A stretch of 64,000 nt of DNA from Tissierellia bacterium (GCA_030538075.1 JAUNUQ010000002.1:1-64000), one strand, 5' to 3'. Positions 34,820-45,393 are shown, numbered from the stretch's first letter. The notes: generated from the sequence alone by a model not told the origin. A program made the numbers and translations.

Positions 34820-35767
34820 ATGTTCGGGAAACTTAACCCACATATTGTAAAAGAGACGGTGATATCTGGACTGGTCGCCTTGCTCATCTATTATGTCAGT
34901 GTGAGCTTCCTGCCATTTATCATCTTCGCCTATCCAGTCCCCTTCGTATTGATGGGGGTCAAGCGGGGATATGAATACAGTGGGATCGCACAACTCCTAG
35001 CTTTTGCGGGAGTATATATCTTGGATGGTCTCTCCGGCGGCGTCCTGATGGCCGGCCTGGGCATTTTGGTCGCCTTTCCGATGATTTACGCCCTTCGTAG
35101 GGGCTACACGGCCTTTCAATCCATCGCAACGGTCACTGTGATCTGTTTGGTCGCAGTGATGGGGTTGTCCTTTTTAGTGTCCAATTTTAAAGGTGTGGAC
35201 ATCCTCAGCAATCTGGAGACTTCGGTACGCGTTGCAATTGATGAACAGGTCAATGTCATCAAACAGTTGAATATTGATATCTCGATTGAAGAGTTTAAGA
35301 GCTATATGGAATCTGGTGTAGATATGATGCTGGCGCTACTTCCATCCCTCTTGTTCATTCTGTCCATGGTCGTGGCAATGCTCAACTATTATGCCTCCAC
35401 GGGACTGCTCAGGAGAATTGGCTTTGGAATCATCGACGTACCCAAGTTCCGAAATTTTCGCCTGCCCAAGGATATCCTCAGGGGATCTCTATTGATGATC
35501 ATCGGCGTGTTCGTTTTGGATTGGTTTGGATTTGGATTTACAACGGAATTGTCCCTGAATCTGACCTTGGTCTTTAGCTTTCTATTCCTGATGCAGGGTT
35601 TGGCGGTAACAGTGTATCTGCTGGGAATACGGTTTAAATCGGCAACGGTGTTTTTATTCGTCGTGCTGTCCCTGCTACTCAACTTCCGGTTGATCTATGT
35701 CGTCATTGGCGCTTTGGATACCGCCCTGGACTTTAGAAACCGATTAGGGAGGAATCGAAATGAATGA
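34820..35767 (+). CDS. YybS-like (DUF2232) membrane protein
   Basis: 315 residues with about eight hydrophobic segments. MFGKLNPHIVKETVISGLVA, AYPVPFVLMGVKRGYEYSG and the C-terminal RGSLLMIIGVFVLDWFG pattern match YybS/DUF2232. The gene precedes gdpP and rplI in many Firmicutes, as here. Function unknown. The start is 34820, after GGGAGG; it overlaps gdpP by 8 nt. Confidence 0.8.
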   Translation: MFGKLNPHIVKETVISGLVALLIYYVSVSFLPFIIFAYPVPFVLMGVKRGYEYSGIAQLLAFAGVYILDGLSGGVLMAGLGILVAFPMIYALRRGYTAFQSIATVTVICLVAVMGLSFLVSNFKGVDILSNLETSVRVAIDEQVNVIKQLNIDISIEEFKSYMESGVDMMLALLPSLLFILSMVVAMLNYYASTGLLRRIGFGIIDVPKFRNFRLPKDILRGSLLMIIGVFVLDWFGFGFTTELSLNLTLVFSFLFLMQGLAVTVYLLGIRFKSATVFLFVVLSLLLNFRLIYVVIGALDTALDFRNRLGRNRNE

Positions 35768-37781
35768 TAAAAAAACCCCTACTCTGCGCTGGGATGATGC
35801 GTTCTGGATCATAGCCTTTGCGTTTATCTTGTCGGTGGTCTTGTTCATATTTAATAAGCCCCTGGGGGCGATTGGATTTGCAGGCGTCATCTACACGATC
35901 TACTATATCAATGCACTTGTCAATAAGAAGAGGGAGGCCTTTGTCCAGAAGATGGAATCCTTGGAGACCAGCTTCAGCGATGCGACCCGCTCTTCGCTAT
36001 TTGGCATGCCCTTTCCCATGTGCATTCTCAACGAAGAGGGCGAGATCCTCTGGTACAATACGCGCTTTAAAAAGCTGGTCGTCTACGAGGACCTGCTCAA
36101 CAAACAGGTGGACAAGCTGATCCCTGCGATTGATGTCCCTAAAATCCTAGACAAGAAGATGCCCGAGATCATCGAGGCGACCATCGGCGAGCAGAGCTTT
36201 CAGTTCTATTATAATATCATCGACAGCTACAAACAGGAGGAGCAAAATCAGATACTGCTCTATGGCGTGGACAATACCCAAGACGCGATCACCGCAAGGA
36301 AATATCTCAACGAGGCTCTGACGGTGATGGCCATTCAGATCGACAACTTCGACGAGGTGTATCAGTCTACGGAGGAGAGTTCCAGACCACTGCTCTTTGC
36401 GGAAATCGATAAGGCGATCAACACCTTTGCCATGGAATACCGTGGATTTGCACGAAAATACGATACGGAAAAATACCTATTGATCTTCCAAAAGGCAGAT
36501 CTGATGGATATGATCCAAGATAAGTTCCCCATGGTGGAGCAGGTGCGGGAGATGCAGTTTGGCAATCGAATCCCACCCACGATGTCCATTGGGATTGGGG
36601 CCTCTATTGACACGCCTCTGGAGATCTACAAGATCGCCAGATTGGCGGTGGATGTGGCTCTGGGTAGAGGAGGAGATCAGGTCGTCCTCAACGACGGAGA
36701 AAATCTGACCTATTATGGTGGAAAGAAAAAGGCCATCGAAAAGCACAACAAGGTCAAGTCCCGTGTCATCTCCCAGGCGCTGACCCAATTGGTCGAGCAG
36801 GCAGATGGCGTATATATCATGGGACACAAGAACCCGGACATGGACTCCTTTGGATCCTGCCTGGGAATTTACTATTTTGTTAAAGCACAGGGAAGGGATG
36901 CGAAGATCATCTTGGAGGAAATTCCTCCGACGATTGACAGCGTCTATAATATGACAGTTGAGCATCTACCGGAGCTGCCCCAGGATATCTTGAAGCCAGC
37001 TGCAGCTGTGGAACAGGCAAATTCCAGTTCGCTGGTCATCGTAATGGACAATCACCGCAAACACTCTACGGAGGCGCCGGAGCTATTGGATATATCGGAC
37101 CAGGTGGTCCTCATCGATCACCACCGCAGAGGGGCGGACTATATCGAAGATCCAACCCTGATCTATTTGGAGCCCTATGCCTCATCGGCATCGGAGTTGG
37201 TGACGGAGCTGATCCACTATTCAGAGCATGAGTTTCAACTGCCAAAGGCAGTGGCGGATGCTCTTCTGGCTGGAATCACGGTGGATACAAAATCCTTCAG
37301 CATCCAGACGGGGGTTCGCACCTTTGAGGCGGCTTCCGTACTCAAGCGATTTGGAGCGGACTCCATCAGCGTGAAAAAGCTGTTCAGAGAGCCTGCGGAT
37401 ACGGTGAAGTATCGATCCCATGTGGTCGCAAATTCCCAGATTTATCGTAATACCATTGCAATTTCTAGGTTTGAAGAGAGATTGGACAACTCCGTCCTGA
37501 TTGCCGCCCAAGCAGCGGACAGCATGCTGGATATCCGTGGAGTGAAGGCGTCTTTTGTCTCCACCTATAGCGGAGACAAAATCCACATCAGTGGTAGGAG
37601 CGTCGGGGAGATGTCGGTGCAGATCATCTTAGAGAAGATGGGCGGCGGCGGACACCAGACATCTGCTGGAGTACAATTGAAGAATATGGATATGGAATTT
37701 GCCGAGGAGCGGCTGCGAGCTGCAATCGACGAATACCTGGACGAAGAGGAGGAAAAAGTTGAAAGTAATTCTGAAAAGTGA
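35760..37781 (+). CDS. gdpP: Cyclic-di-AMP phosphodiesterase GdpP (YybT)
   Basis: 673 residues: two membrane helices (~15-52), a PAS-like domain (~85-160), a degenerate GGDEF domain (~175-300; the catalytic motif reads YDTEKY) and a DHH/DHHA1 phosphodiesterase (~335-660). Key motifs are [32 protein letters not shown] and [10 protein letters not shown]. The enzyme degrades c-di-AMP, controlling potassium and cell-wall homeostasis. It overlaps rplI by 23 nt. Confidence 0.94.
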   Translation: MNDKKTPTLRWDDAFWIIAFAFILSVVLFIFNKPLGAIGFAGVIYTIYYINALVNKKREAFVQKMESLETSFSDATRSSLFGMPFPMCILNEEGEILWYNTRFKKLVVYEDLLNKQVDKLIPAIDVPKILDKKMPEIIEATIGEQSFQFYYNIIDSYKQEEQNQILLYGVDNTQDAITARKYLNEALTVMAIQIDNFDEVYQSTEESSRPLLFAEIDKAINTFAMEYRGFARKYDTEKYLLIFQKADLMDMIQDKFPMVEQVREMQFGNRIPPTMSIGIGASIDTPLEIYKIARLAVDVALGRGGDQVVLNDGENLTYYGGKKKAIEKHNKVKSRVISQALTQLVEQADGVYIMGHKNPDMDSFGSCLGIYYFVKAQGRDAKIILEEIPPTIDSVYNMTVEHLPELPQDILKPAAAVEQANSSSLVIVMDNHRKHSTEAPELLDISDQVVLIDHHRRGADYIEDPTLIYLEPYASSASELVTELIHYSEHEFQLPKAVADALLAGITVDTKSFSIQTGVRTFEAASVLKRFGADSISVKKLFREPADTVKYRSHVVANSQIYRNTIAISRFEERLDNSVLIAAQAADSMLDIRGVKASFVSTYSGDKIHISGRSVGEMSVQIILEKMGGGGHQTSAGVQLKNMDMEFAEERLRAAIDEYLDEEEEKVESNSEK

Positions 37782-38202
37782 TGTAAAGGGCTTGGGAAAA
37801 GCAGGGGAGATGGTGGAGGCCAAGATCGGCTATGCCAGAAACTTTCTGTTTCCCAAGAAACTGGCGATAGAAGCAACACCAGAAAACAAAGCTGCTTGGG
37901 AGCAAGAGCAGCAGGAGATGGAGGAAAAGCGCGCTACGGAAAAAGCGGCCGCCCTCAAACTGAAGGGAGAGCTCGAGGGACTGAACGTCGAGATCCGAGC
38001 TAAGGCGGGAAAAGGGGACAAGATCTTTGGTTCCATCACCAGCCAGGACATCGCAAAAGCCCTCAAAGACAAGGGATATGATGTGGAGAAGAAGCGCATC
38101 GAGCTCAAGGAGAATATCAAAGACACCGGCACCCATGTGGTGGTGGTTCGAGTATATCCGGAGATCACGGCAGATCTAAAGGTAACGATCAGTAAGGAGT
38201 AG
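37759..38202 (+). CDS. rplI: 50S ribosomal protein L9
   Basis: 147 residues starting at TTG 37759: (M)[31 protein letters not shown], then a long helix and the C-terminal domain ending with [10 protein letters not shown]. The start is fixed by the family N terminus and GAGGAGGA upstream; it lies within the end of gdpP, so expression is coupled. Confidence 0.95.
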   Translation: MKVILKSDVKGLGKAGEMVEAKIGYARNFLFPKKLAIEATPENKAAWEQEQQEMEEKRATEKAAALKLKGELEGLNVEIRAKAGKGDKIFGSITSQDIAKALKDKGYDVEKKRIELKENIKDTGTHVVVVRVYPEITADLKVTISKE

Positions 38203-38204
38203 GC

Positions 38205-39533
38205 ATGGAGACAGCTGCGAGGATACTGCCCCACGACGAAAACGCGGAGAGGTCCGTTCTCGGATCCATGCTCTTAGATGTCTCCGCAATAGGCGTGGCG
38301 GAGGAGATGCTGATCCGTCAGGATTTCTACAATCCGCGCAATGCCGAGATATTTAAGGCCATACTGACCCTATCTGGCAACCGGACCCCAGTGGAGATCC
38401 TGTTTCTTTCCAATGAACTGAAGAAACAGGGCCAATTGGAGAATGTTGGCGGCATCGAATACCTCCTCAGCCTCAGCGAAAATGTGGGGCTGACTTCAAA
38501 TATACGCAATTATTGTAAGATCGTCGCGGAGAAGTCAACCCTTCGCGACTTAATCAAGGCCAGCGACGAGATCATGGCCAAGGCCTATGAGGACCGAACC
38601 GACGGCAGTGATGTGGTAGAGCTGGCGGAAAAGTCCATCTTCGACATCACGCAAAAGTCCCATTCCGATGGTTTGACTAAGTTGGAAGAATCCCTCTTGG
38701 ACACGTTGGATCTGATGGAGCAGATGTATGACAAAAAAGGAGGCCTGACGGGGGTAACCACTGGTCTTGTGGATTTGGACCGGGCACTATCCGGTCTGCA
38801 AAAGTCAGACCTGGTGCTCCTGGCCGCCAGACCCTCCATGGGAAAGACTGCCCTAGGAGTCAATATCGCCGTCAACGCCGCCCTAAAAGATCATGTCGTG
38901 GCGATCTTCTCCCTGGAGATGAGCAAGACCCAGTTGGTGCAGAGGATCCTGGCTTCCATGTCCCTAGTGAGCTTGACCAAGGTCATCAGTGGGGATATCG
39001 ACGACTGGGAGACCATCGGCAGCGCCGTCTCCGTGATGGAGGGGATGGACCTTTACATTGACGACACGGCGGGCATCTCCTTGACGGAGCTGCGAGCAAA
39101 ATCCAGGCGATTAAAGGCGGAAAAGGGACTGGATCTGATTGTCATCGACTATTTGCAGTTGATGACGGTGGCTGGACATGTGGAGAGTAGACAGTTGGAA
39201 GTATCGGCGATATCCAGAGGCTTGAAGGCATTGGCAAAGGAATTGAAATGTCCGGTTCTCGCCTTGTCTCAGCTCTCGAGGGCAGTGGAGAAGAGGACAC
39301 CGCCCAAACCGGTGCTCTCAGACCTTCGGGAATCCGGCTCCATCGAGCAGGATGCGGACGTGGTCATGATGCTTTACCGCGAGGATTACTACGATGAGGA
39401 GAGTGAACGGCCCAATACCGCTGATGTGATCATAGCAAAGCACAGAAATGGGGCCACTGGGACGGTGGGTCTATTCTATAATAAGGAGATTACGAAATTT
39501 GGTAATCTGGAACAACACCATGCAGCGGAGTAA
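38205..39533 (+). CDS. dnaB: Replicative DNA helicase DnaB (DnaC of Gram-positives)
   Basis: 442 residues: N-terminal helical domain (LPHDENAERSVLGSMLLD), linker, and RecA-like domain with ARPSMGKTALGVNIA, FSLEMSKTQL, LIVIDYLQLM, SQLSRAVEKR and SDLRESGSIEQDADVV. It unwinds DNA at the fork. 3 nt after rplI. Confidence 0.96.
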   Translation: METAARILPHDENAERSVLGSMLLDVSAIGVAEEMLIRQDFYNPRNAEIFKAILTLSGNRTPVEILFLSNELKKQGQLENVGGIEYLLSLSENVGLTSNIRNYCKIVAEKSTLRDLIKASDEIMAKAYEDRTDGSDVVELAEKSIFDITQKSHSDGLTKLEESLLDTLDLMEQMYDKKGGLTGVTTGLVDLDRALSGLQKSDLVLLAARPSMGKTALGVNIAVNAALKDHVVAIFSLEMSKTQLVQRILASMSLVSLTKVISGDIDDWETIGSAVSVMEGMDLYIDDTAGISLTELRAKSRRLKAEKGLDLIVIDYLQLMTVAGHVESRQLEVSAISRGLKALAKELKCPVLALSQLSRAVEKRTPPKPVLSDLRESGSIEQDADVVMMLYREDYYDEESERPNTADVIIAKHRNGATGTVGLFYNKEITKFGNLEQHHAAE

Positions 39534-40143
39534 GCCCATCAACGGAGTCGTCTTTCAGGGAGAGGGGTTGGTCTTTAAAAAACTGACTCTAGATCACTCC
39601 CGTAGACTATCGGAGTGGGGAGTTCACGAGAACAAACTCTTGTCGGACTATAACCTATCCCTGATGGGGGAAGAGCAGGTGAAGGTTTGGTTTTTACTTC
39701 GAAAGGAAGATCTGTTCACCAAATACTTCGCCGTATTTACGAAAGAGGACCAATTCATCGGCTATGTGGGTATCAAGGACATCAATGTGCTATTCAAGAC
39801 GGCCCTATTGGGCATCGTCCTCGATCCGAATTGGGTGGATATGGGCTATGGAAAGCTGATTATGAGGCTCTTTCTGGACTACTATTTCAATGTGCTCAAG
39901 ATGCGCATTTTGTATTTGGAAGTCAACGAGTTTAATCGCCGGGCGATTCGCCTATACGAGGGTCTGGGCTTTATCCATGAGGGAGAACATCTGGAGCCTT
40001 TCGATGTGGAAGTGGACCTCACAGGTGACCCGGACTACCTTCATGACAGGGACTGCTTCGTCGAAGTGGATGGAGAAATCCATACCCGGATCTTCCATAT
40101 GAAACTGGATCTGCATCGGTATCTAGGGAGGCCAATAAAATGA
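39520..40143 (+). CDS. GNAT-family acetyltransferase embedded in the replication operon
   Basis: 207 residues, start ATG 39520 overlapping the end of dnaB by 14 nt. The GNAT core is visible as GIVLDPNWVDMGYGKLIMRL (acetyl-CoA loop), LYLEVNEFNRRAIRLYEGLG and FIHEGEH. About 50 additional C-terminal residues follow (DLTGDPDYLHDRDCFVEVDG). It resembles ribosomal/N-terminal acetyltransferases of the RimJ/RimL type, but the substrate is unknown. It also overlaps dnaD by 4 nt, so it is firmly part of the operon. Confidence 0.78.
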   Translation: MQRSKPINGVVFQGEGLVFKKLTLDHSRRLSEWGVHENKLLSDYNLSLMGEEQVKVWFLLRKEDLFTKYFAVFTKEDQFIGYVGIKDINVLFKTALLGIVLDPNWVDMGYGKLIMRLFLDYYFNVLKMRILYLEVNEFNRRAIRLYEGLGFIHEGEHLEPFDVEVDLTGDPDYLHDRDCFVEVDGEIHTRIFHMKLDLHRYLGRPIK

Positions 40144-40922
40144 ACTACAAATTACAGAGTCTAAAAATCGATTTGGGTACGACGCCCATTGAGAATATAT
40201 TCATCAATAACTTTCTCCATTTTGCCGATGGCAATGCGGTGAAGGTCTATTTGTATGCCTATAAATTGGCCTACGATCAGAACAACAGCTCTAAACAGCC
40301 CCATGATATCACCCAAGAACTGGGAATGAGTCAGGAGGAGGTGGAGGAGGCCTTTGACTTTTGGATTGAGCAGGGAATCGTCCAGAAGGACGGGGAAGGC
40401 AGCTATATGTTCTTGAGCCTGCGAGAACTGTTTCTGGGGATTACCCAACATGAGGCCCCCCAGGCGGCTAAGGTGGAACCACAGCAGATGGAGGCTGTGG
40501 TCGAATTGACGAATCGACAGATGTTTGATCGGGTGGAGGAGGTGCTGGAGACCAAACTGACCCCCAACGAGATCATGAAGATCCTAGAACACCGCGAGGA
40601 ATTTCATCAACAGAGCGATTTGATTGCCTACGGTTTTGTCTATTGTAGAGATAAGACCAGTAAGAGAAATGTCAACTATGTGATCTCCGTGCTACGCAAC
40701 TGGGCGATCGACGGCATTCTGACCATGCAGGACCTACAGGTGATGCTCGAAGAGAAGGAGTCCACCAAGGCGAAGAGGACGAACACAGCGAAGCCGAAGA
40801 AAAAAGCGCTGACGAACACAGCGGCCCCCTCGGATGTCACTGGAGATGCCCTCCGTGATATATTAAACCGAAAGCTGCAAGAGGATATAGAAAGGGCGAT
40901 GGGAGATGAAAAGAGTCGTTGA
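40140..40922 (+). CDS. DnaD-domain replication initiation protein
   Basis: 260 residues: an N-terminal winged-helix-like domain (NAVKVYLYAYKLAYDQ; ITQELGMSQEEVEEAFDFW) and a C-terminal DnaD/DnaB2 domain (~115-200; TPNEIMKILEHREEF, LIAYGFVYCRDKTSKRNVNY followed by VISVLRNWA). It probably helps load DnaB. It overlaps its neighbours on both sides. Confidence 0.88.
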   Translation: MNYKLQSLKIDLGTTPIENIFINNFLHFADGNAVKVYLYAYKLAYDQNNSSKQPHDITQELGMSQEEVEEAFDFWIEQGIVQKDGEGSYMFLSLRELFLGITQHEAPQAAKVEPQQMEAVVELTNRQMFDRVEEVLETKLTPNEIMKILEHREEFHQQSDLIAYGFVYCRDKTSKRNVNYVISVLRNWAIDGILTMQDLQVMLEEKESTKAKRTNTAKPKKKALTNTAAPSDVTGDALRDILNRKLQEDIERAMGDEKSR

Positions 40923-41883
40923 GGCCGTCAATGAGAGGCTGGAGAGAGTGCGCCGTCGCCATACGCTAGAATTAGAGGAGCGTAGGCGAGAAATTGCCCG
41001 AAAGATCCCGCAGATCACCGAGGTGGAAGCCCAGCTTCGAAAAAACGGCTATGAGCTGGTCCGTACAGCTGTGGGAAATCGAGGTGTTTTACCCGAGCTC
41101 AGGAAGCGGGGAGAACAGTTACAGATAAAGCGGAAAGCGCTCCTCCGTGAACACGGCTATCCAGAGGATTATCTGGAGATGGCCTATGATTGTCAGATCT
41201 GCCGAGATACCGGGGTGGTAGAGACCAGAATCTGTGATTGTAAGCAAAGGCTAGTTGCCAGCGAGCTCTACAGCATGAGCGGCATCGAATACGCCATTCA
41301 GCGGGAGAACTTCCAGACATTTGATCTCAAGCGCTTTCGGGCCAATCGAAACCAGGGAGAGACCATCAGCCCGAGGGAGGCCATGGGCCATTATCTGGCA
41401 GATGCACAAAAGTATGTCCGAGACTTTGATGGGGGAGCAGCTAAAAACCTGCTCTATAACGGTCCCGTTGGAACGGGAAAGACCTTTTTATGCAATTGTA
41501 TCGCCAAGGAATTACTGGATCAGGGAAAGGTCGTCATCTATCAGACCTCACCTAAACTGATGAGCTTCTTGGCGGATTACCGTTTTTCTAAGCCTGAGGA
41601 TAAAAGGGAGTTGGCCACCAAGGTGGAACTGCTCCAGGAAGCAGATCTATTGGTGCTGGATGACCTCGGCACAGAGCCCGTCAATTCCGTGACCATATCC
41701 AATCTATTTGAACTGCTCAATGACCGGATTCTCTCTGGTAAGGGGACCATTATCTCGACGAATCTGGAGCTGGAGGAAATCGCCAGCGTCTATGATCGCA
41801 GGATCTTTTCTCGTATACTGGGAGAGTTTAAGATATATCGCATTTTTGGGGACGATCTTCGCATGAAAAAATTCGGACTATAG
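40906..41883 (+). CDS. dnaI: Helicase loader DnaI (DnaC-like AAA+ ATPase)
   Basis: 325 residues. N-terminal coiled coil, a zinc site C96, C99, C110, C112 (YDCQICRDTG; RICDCKQRL), then AAA+ with Walker A GPVGTGKT (186-193) and Walker B LLVLDDLGTEP, and arginine region YDRRIFSRILG. It loads the DnaB hexamer onto DNA. Overlaps dnaD by 17 nt. Confidence 0.92.
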   Translation: MKRVVEAVNERLERVRRRHTLELEERRREIARKIPQITEVEAQLRKNGYELVRTAVGNRGVLPELRKRGEQLQIKRKALLREHGYPEDYLEMAYDCQICRDTGVVETRICDCKQRLVASELYSMSGIEYAIQRENFQTFDLKRFRANRNQGETISPREAMGHYLADAQKYVRDFDGGAAKNLLYNGPVGTGKTFLCNCIAKELLDQGKVVIYQTSPKLMSFLADYRFSKPEDKRELATKVELLQEADLLVLDDLGTEPVNSVTISNLFELLNDRILSGKGTIISTNLELEEIASVYDRRIFSRILGEFKIYRIFGDDLRMKKFGL

Positions 41884-41892
41884 GAGGAGATT

Positions 41893-42567
41893 ATGCGCGT
41901 AATAACTGGCGACGACATGGCCGCCATCGATCGCTATTCGATCCAAGGGCTCGGGATCCCGGGCATTATTTTGATGGAGAATGCGGCACTCAAGGTGTTA
42001 AAACACATCGATGTGGTGCGGCATACTGACTTCGTCGTGGTTTGCGGAACTGGCAATAATGGGGCGGACGGATTGGCTATCGCCCGTCATTTACTCAATT
42101 ACGATCACCACGTGAAGATCTATATCATTGGGGATATCGATCCCCACAACGAAGAATACATGACCTATTACCGGATCCTGCAGAGCCTGGGACAGGAATT
42201 CAAGGAGATTCACACCATTGGAGATCTGGAGAATTTCGAGCAGGAGATCTCGCGGGCAGATCTGATCATCGATGCGATCTTTGGCACAGGGCTGGGCTCT
42301 CAGGTGCGCGGCGTGCAGGAATATGTCATCGATATGATCAATCATAGCAAAGTTGAAATCCTATCCGTGGATATGCCCTCTGGCATGGATGCGAATAATG
42401 GCAGAATTCACGGTGTCTGTGTCCATCCTAACCGAACGGTCACCTTTCAGTTTATGAAAAAGGGCCTCGAGCAAAACCCCCTGATCGCCGGAGATGTCGT
42501 CGTCGAGTCCATCAGCATTCCCAAGAAGGCAGTGGAGCGTGTCTTGGGAAGAGAAATCATTCGCTGA
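41893..42567 (+). CDS. nnrE: NAD(P)H-hydrate epimerase (YjeF N-terminal domain)
   Basis: 224 residues containing only the epimerase domain: RVITGDDMAAIDRYSIQGLG, VVCGTGNNGADGLAIARHL, LIIDAIFGTGL, SVDMPSGMDANNG and TVTFQFMKKGL. It converts R-NADHX to S-NADHX for repair. The usual C-terminal dehydratase (NnrD) is not fused. 9 nt after dnaI. Confidence 0.9.
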   Translation: MRVITGDDMAAIDRYSIQGLGIPGIILMENAALKVLKHIDVVRHTDFVVVCGTGNNGADGLAIARHLLNYDHHVKIYIIGDIDPHNEEYMTYYRILQSLGQEFKEIHTIGDLENFEQEISRADLIIDAIFGTGLGSQVRGVQEYVIDMINHSKVEILSVDMPSGMDANNGRIHGVCVHPNRTVTFQFMKKGLEQNPLIAGDVVVESISIPKKAVERVLGREIIR

Positions 42568-42568
42568 G

Positions 42569-42597
42569 TTGAATCTAGAAACACCTTGTGATATAAT
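42569..42597 (+). promoter_or_regulatory. Promoter of the T-box-serS unit
   Basis: TTGAAT (42569-42574), 17-nt spacer, TATAAT (42592-42597), immediately before the T-box leader. Confidence 0.75.
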
Positions 42598-42604
42598 GAA
42601 TTCA

Positions 42605-42797
42605 AATTGAAAAAAAGCGATGACTGAGACTAGTATCTCTTCGATTCCGTTTAGAGAGGCGGCGTTTGGTGCAAGCCGTTCGGATAGTTGGGTGAATCCA
42701 CTTGGGAGCTTTTGCTATTGAGTGAACTTAGGTTAAATTGGGTGGCAACGCGGGAGTAACTCTCGTCCCTTTGTGGATGGGAGTTTATTTTTTTATA
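42605..42797 (+). promoter_or_regulatory. T-box riboswitch (tRNA-Ser sensing) controlling serS
   Basis: A complete T-box leader. Stem I contains AGTA (42631-42634) and, on its 3' side, GAA followed by the specifier codon UCC (42697-42699, serine) and a purine. The T-box core TTGGGTGGCAACGCGG spans 42738-42753. A terminator, ACTCTCGTCC (42759-42768) with GGATGGGAGT (42775-42784) and a T run, is in competition with it. Uncharged tRNA-Ser should prevent termination and raise seryl-tRNA synthetase. Confidence 0.92.
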
Positions 42798-42816
42798 AAA
42801 AAACAGGAGGTTAATT

Positions 42817-44088
42817 ATGCTGGATATCCGAAGAATTAGAGCAAACACACAGGAAGTGAAGGACGCGCTGAAAAAGAGGGGCGGGGATTATCCCCTGGAC
42901 CGAATACTGGAACTGGATGAGGAGCGCCGTCAGCTGATCGTACAGGTGGAGGCGAAAAAGGCCAATCAAAACGCCGTCTCCAAGGAGATCCCCAAGCTGA
43001 AAAAAGAGGGCAAAGACGTCGCGCCCATCTTGGAGGAGATGAAGGGATTATCCGATGAGATCGCCGATCTGGACACAAAGGTCAAGGCCATCGATGAGGA
43101 GATCAAAGAGACATTGCTCGGCATCCCTAACACCCCAGCACCGGAAGTTGCAGAGGGAACGGACGACTCTGACAATGTAGAAATGCGAAAATTTGGCACA
43201 CCGACAGAATTCACCTTTGAACCGAAAGCGCACTGGGACCTGGGAGTGGATTTGGACATCCTGGACTTTGAACGAGCTACAAAGATCTCCGGTACGAGGT
43301 TTTCCGTATTTAAGGGTTTAGGTGGTAGGCTGGAGCGTTCCATCGTCAACTTTATGCTCGATCTACACACCTTCGATCAGGATTATATCGAAGTGGCAAC
43401 CCCCGTTCTCGTCAATCGAAACTCCATGATTGGCACGGGACAATTGCCGAAGTTTGAACAGGACATGTTCCATGTACCCAGCAAGGACTTCTTCTTGGCA
43501 CCGACGGCAGAAGTGCCTGTGACCAACCTGCACCGAGATGAAATCCTAGACTACAAAGACCTGCCCATCAACTATACGGCCTACACACCCTGCTTCCGTC
43601 AAGAAGCCGGCTCTGCAGGTAGGGACACCAGAGGACTCATTCGTAATCATCAATTCGACAAAGTAGAGCTGGTCAAATTCGCCAATCCAAAGGATAGTTT
43701 TGAGCAGTTGGAGAGACTGACAGGAGATGCTGAGGAAGTACTGAAATTATTGGAAATCCCCTACCGAGTCGTCATGCTCTGTACGGGAGATCTGGGCTTC
43801 TCTTCCACCAAGACCTATGATATCGAGGTGTGGATGCCCAGCTATGGCCGCTATGTGGAGATCTCTTCCTGTAGTAATTTCATCGACTATCAGGCTCGCC
43901 GTGGGAATATGCGTTATCGCAACGAAGAGGGCAAGGTGGAATACCTGCATACATTAAATGGATCCGGTCTGGCGGTGGGTCGTACCTTCGCTGCGATCTT
44001 GGAAAACTACCAGAACGAGGATGGCACGATTCGCGTACCCAAAGTACTACAAAAGTATATGGGCGTAGAAGTAATTGAGAAAAAATAG
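42817..44088 (+). CDS. serS: Seryl-tRNA synthetase
   Basis: 423 residues. N-terminal coiled-coil arm (~1-105), then the class II core: [35 protein letters not shown] and the motif 3 region [26 protein letters not shown] precedes the ATG. Controlled by the T-box leader. Confidence 0.97.
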   Translation: MLDIRRIRANTQEVKDALKKRGGDYPLDRILELDEERRQLIVQVEAKKANQNAVSKEIPKLKKEGKDVAPILEEMKGLSDEIADLDTKVKAIDEEIKETLLGIPNTPAPEVAEGTDDSDNVEMRKFGTPTEFTFEPKAHWDLGVDLDILDFERATKISGTRFSVFKGLGGRLERSIVNFMLDLHTFDQDYIEVATPVLVNRNSMIGTGQLPKFEQDMFHVPSKDFFLAPTAEVPVTNLHRDEILDYKDLPINYTAYTPCFRQEAGSAGRDTRGLIRNHQFDKVELVKFANPKDSFEQLERLTGDAEEVLKLLEIPYRVVMLCTGDLGFSSTKTYDIEVWMPSYGRYVEISSCSNFIDYQARRGNMRYRNEEGKVEYLHTLNGSGLAVGRTFAAILENYQNEDGTIRVPKVLQKYMGVEVIEKK

Positions 44089-44117
44089 GTTTTGGTGTAG
44101 TATATAAGCACAGGGAA

Positions 44118-44144
44118 ATGAGAGATCCACCTTGGATCTCTCAT
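44118..44144 (+). terminator. Hairpin after serS
   Basis: ATGAGAGATCC (44118-44128) with GGATCTCTCAT (44134-44144), 11-bp perfect stem, 5-nt loop; no T run follows. Confidence 0.6.
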
Positions 44145-44147
44145 TCT

Positions 44148-44176
44148 ATTGACAATATGTCAATACCCCTTCAATT
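44148..44176 (+). promoter_or_regulatory. Probable dacA promoter region with inverted repeat
   Basis: TTGACA at 44149-44154 is a perfect -35, within the inverted repeat ATTGAC-(5)-GTCAAT (44148-44164). The -10 (TCAATT, 44171-44176) is weak, so an activator or a different -10 may be involved. Confidence 0.4.
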
Positions 44177-44211
44177 TTTGGGACCATGTCCCGCTTGATG
44201 AGGTGCTGCAA

Positions 44212-45393
44212 TTGAGAGAAAAACTGAGAAAGGGATTGGTCGTCTTCATGATGCTTGCCCTTTTGCTACAACCAGTGACTGCCTCTACGGCTCTGGGCAT
44301 TGAGGATCGCCTACAGAGTTATCTGGTTGGCGACTTCGAATCCGGTCGTCTTTTAGAGGAATACAATATCGATCAGCCAGTGAGCATAGCCAGTGTATCG
44401 AAGCTGATGACCTATCTGGTGGTCATGGATAAGATCCAAGGGGGCAGTATCAACCTGACGGATCGAGTCACCATCACGCCAGAGATCGAAGCCGTAGGTG
44501 GCTCCAATTTCCGGCTCCTAGAGGGAGAGGTGCTGACGGTTGACGAACTGTTAACGGGTTTAATGGTCGTCAGCGGCAACGACGCCGCCTATGCCCTTGC
44601 AGTCCATACGGCAGGCACAGAAGCCGCTTTTGCAGAGATGATGAATGCAAAGGCACAGGAACTGGGACTCGTCAACTCGAGATTCTATAATTCCTCCGGC
44701 TTGCAAGAAGGTGCCAACCAAAACACCATGAGCACCCGGGAGATCTTTGAGATGTCCAGGCATATCATCCAAGCCTATCCTCAGGTGTTGGAATATGCAG
44801 CGGTGCGCGTAGTCAATATGCCTGAGAGAAATTACAGCGCAGAATCCACCATCCCCCTCGTGGGAGAAGTGCCCGGTGTGGATGGGCTCAAGACTGGCTT
44901 TACCGAAGAGGCGGGTTACTGCCTAGTCTCCACAATCGATGCCAGGAAGAGCGCCCAGGGCGGGGAATTTCGATTGATCACCATCGTCATGGGTACCGCG
45001 GACCTCAGCGAACGCAGGGATCTGTCCAAGTATTTAATTGACTATTCCCTTGAAAAATACGGCATTCGAACCATCGTCGATGCCAATATGCCCTACACCC
45101 AAGTGGAGATCAACTCCGCTCAAAACCCGACAGTACAGGTTTTCCCGGCCCAGTCCTATCGACTGTTGACGGAAAAAGCCAAGCGCTATATCTTTAAATC
45201 CGAGATCAACGAGGGCCTGACAGCCCCATTAACAGCAGGGGATTCCGTGGGGACCCTCAGGGTCTACGCCGATGATCAGGAGATCATGACAGCCGATCTG
45301 ATCGTTCAGGAGGATGTTCCGGCGGCCAATCTCTTTGCTCGAATCATCCGGTTTATCGAGACCATCTTCAGCTCCATAGGAAAACTACTATAA
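44212..45393 (+). CDS. dacA: D-alanyl-D-alanine carboxypeptidase (PBP5-like, S11)
   Basis: 393 residues with TTG start, chosen because a proper signal peptide (REKLRKGLVVFMMLALLLQP, cleavage near TAS-TALG) begins there and GAGGTG precedes it; the frame upstream contains the -35 box. Catalytic motifs are S61-x-x-K64 (ASVSKLM), S121-G-N and K227-T-G. A C-terminal beta domain and an amphipathic tail (NLFARIIRFIETIFSSIGKLL, last residues) anchor it to the membrane. It trims D-Ala from peptidoglycan stems. Confidence 0.92.
   Translation: MREKLRKGLVVFMMLALLLQPVTASTALGIEDRLQSYLVGDFESGRLLEEYNIDQPVSIASVSKLMTYLVVMDKIQGGSINLTDRVTITPEIEAVGGSNFRLLEGEVLTVDELLTGLMVVSGNDAAYALAVHTAGTEAAFAEMMNAKAQELGLVNSRFYNSSGLQEGANQNTMSTREIFEMSRHIIQAYPQVLEYAAVRVVNMPERNYSAESTIPLVGEVPGVDGLKTGFTEEAGYCLVSTIDARKSAQGGEFRLITIVMGTADLSERRDLSKYLIDYSLEKYGIRTIVDANMPYTQVEINSAQNPTVQVFPAQSYRLLTEKAKRYIFKSEINEGLTAPLTAGDSVGTLRVYADDQEIMTADLIVQEDVPAANLFARIIRFIETIFSSIGKLL

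Noticed and set aside
44149-44211. Translation of dacA from the TTG at 44149
   Set aside because: That TTG belongs to a TTGACA promoter box, and the resulting 21 extra residues would ruin the signal peptide. TTG 44212 has a ribosome site and a normal signal sequence.
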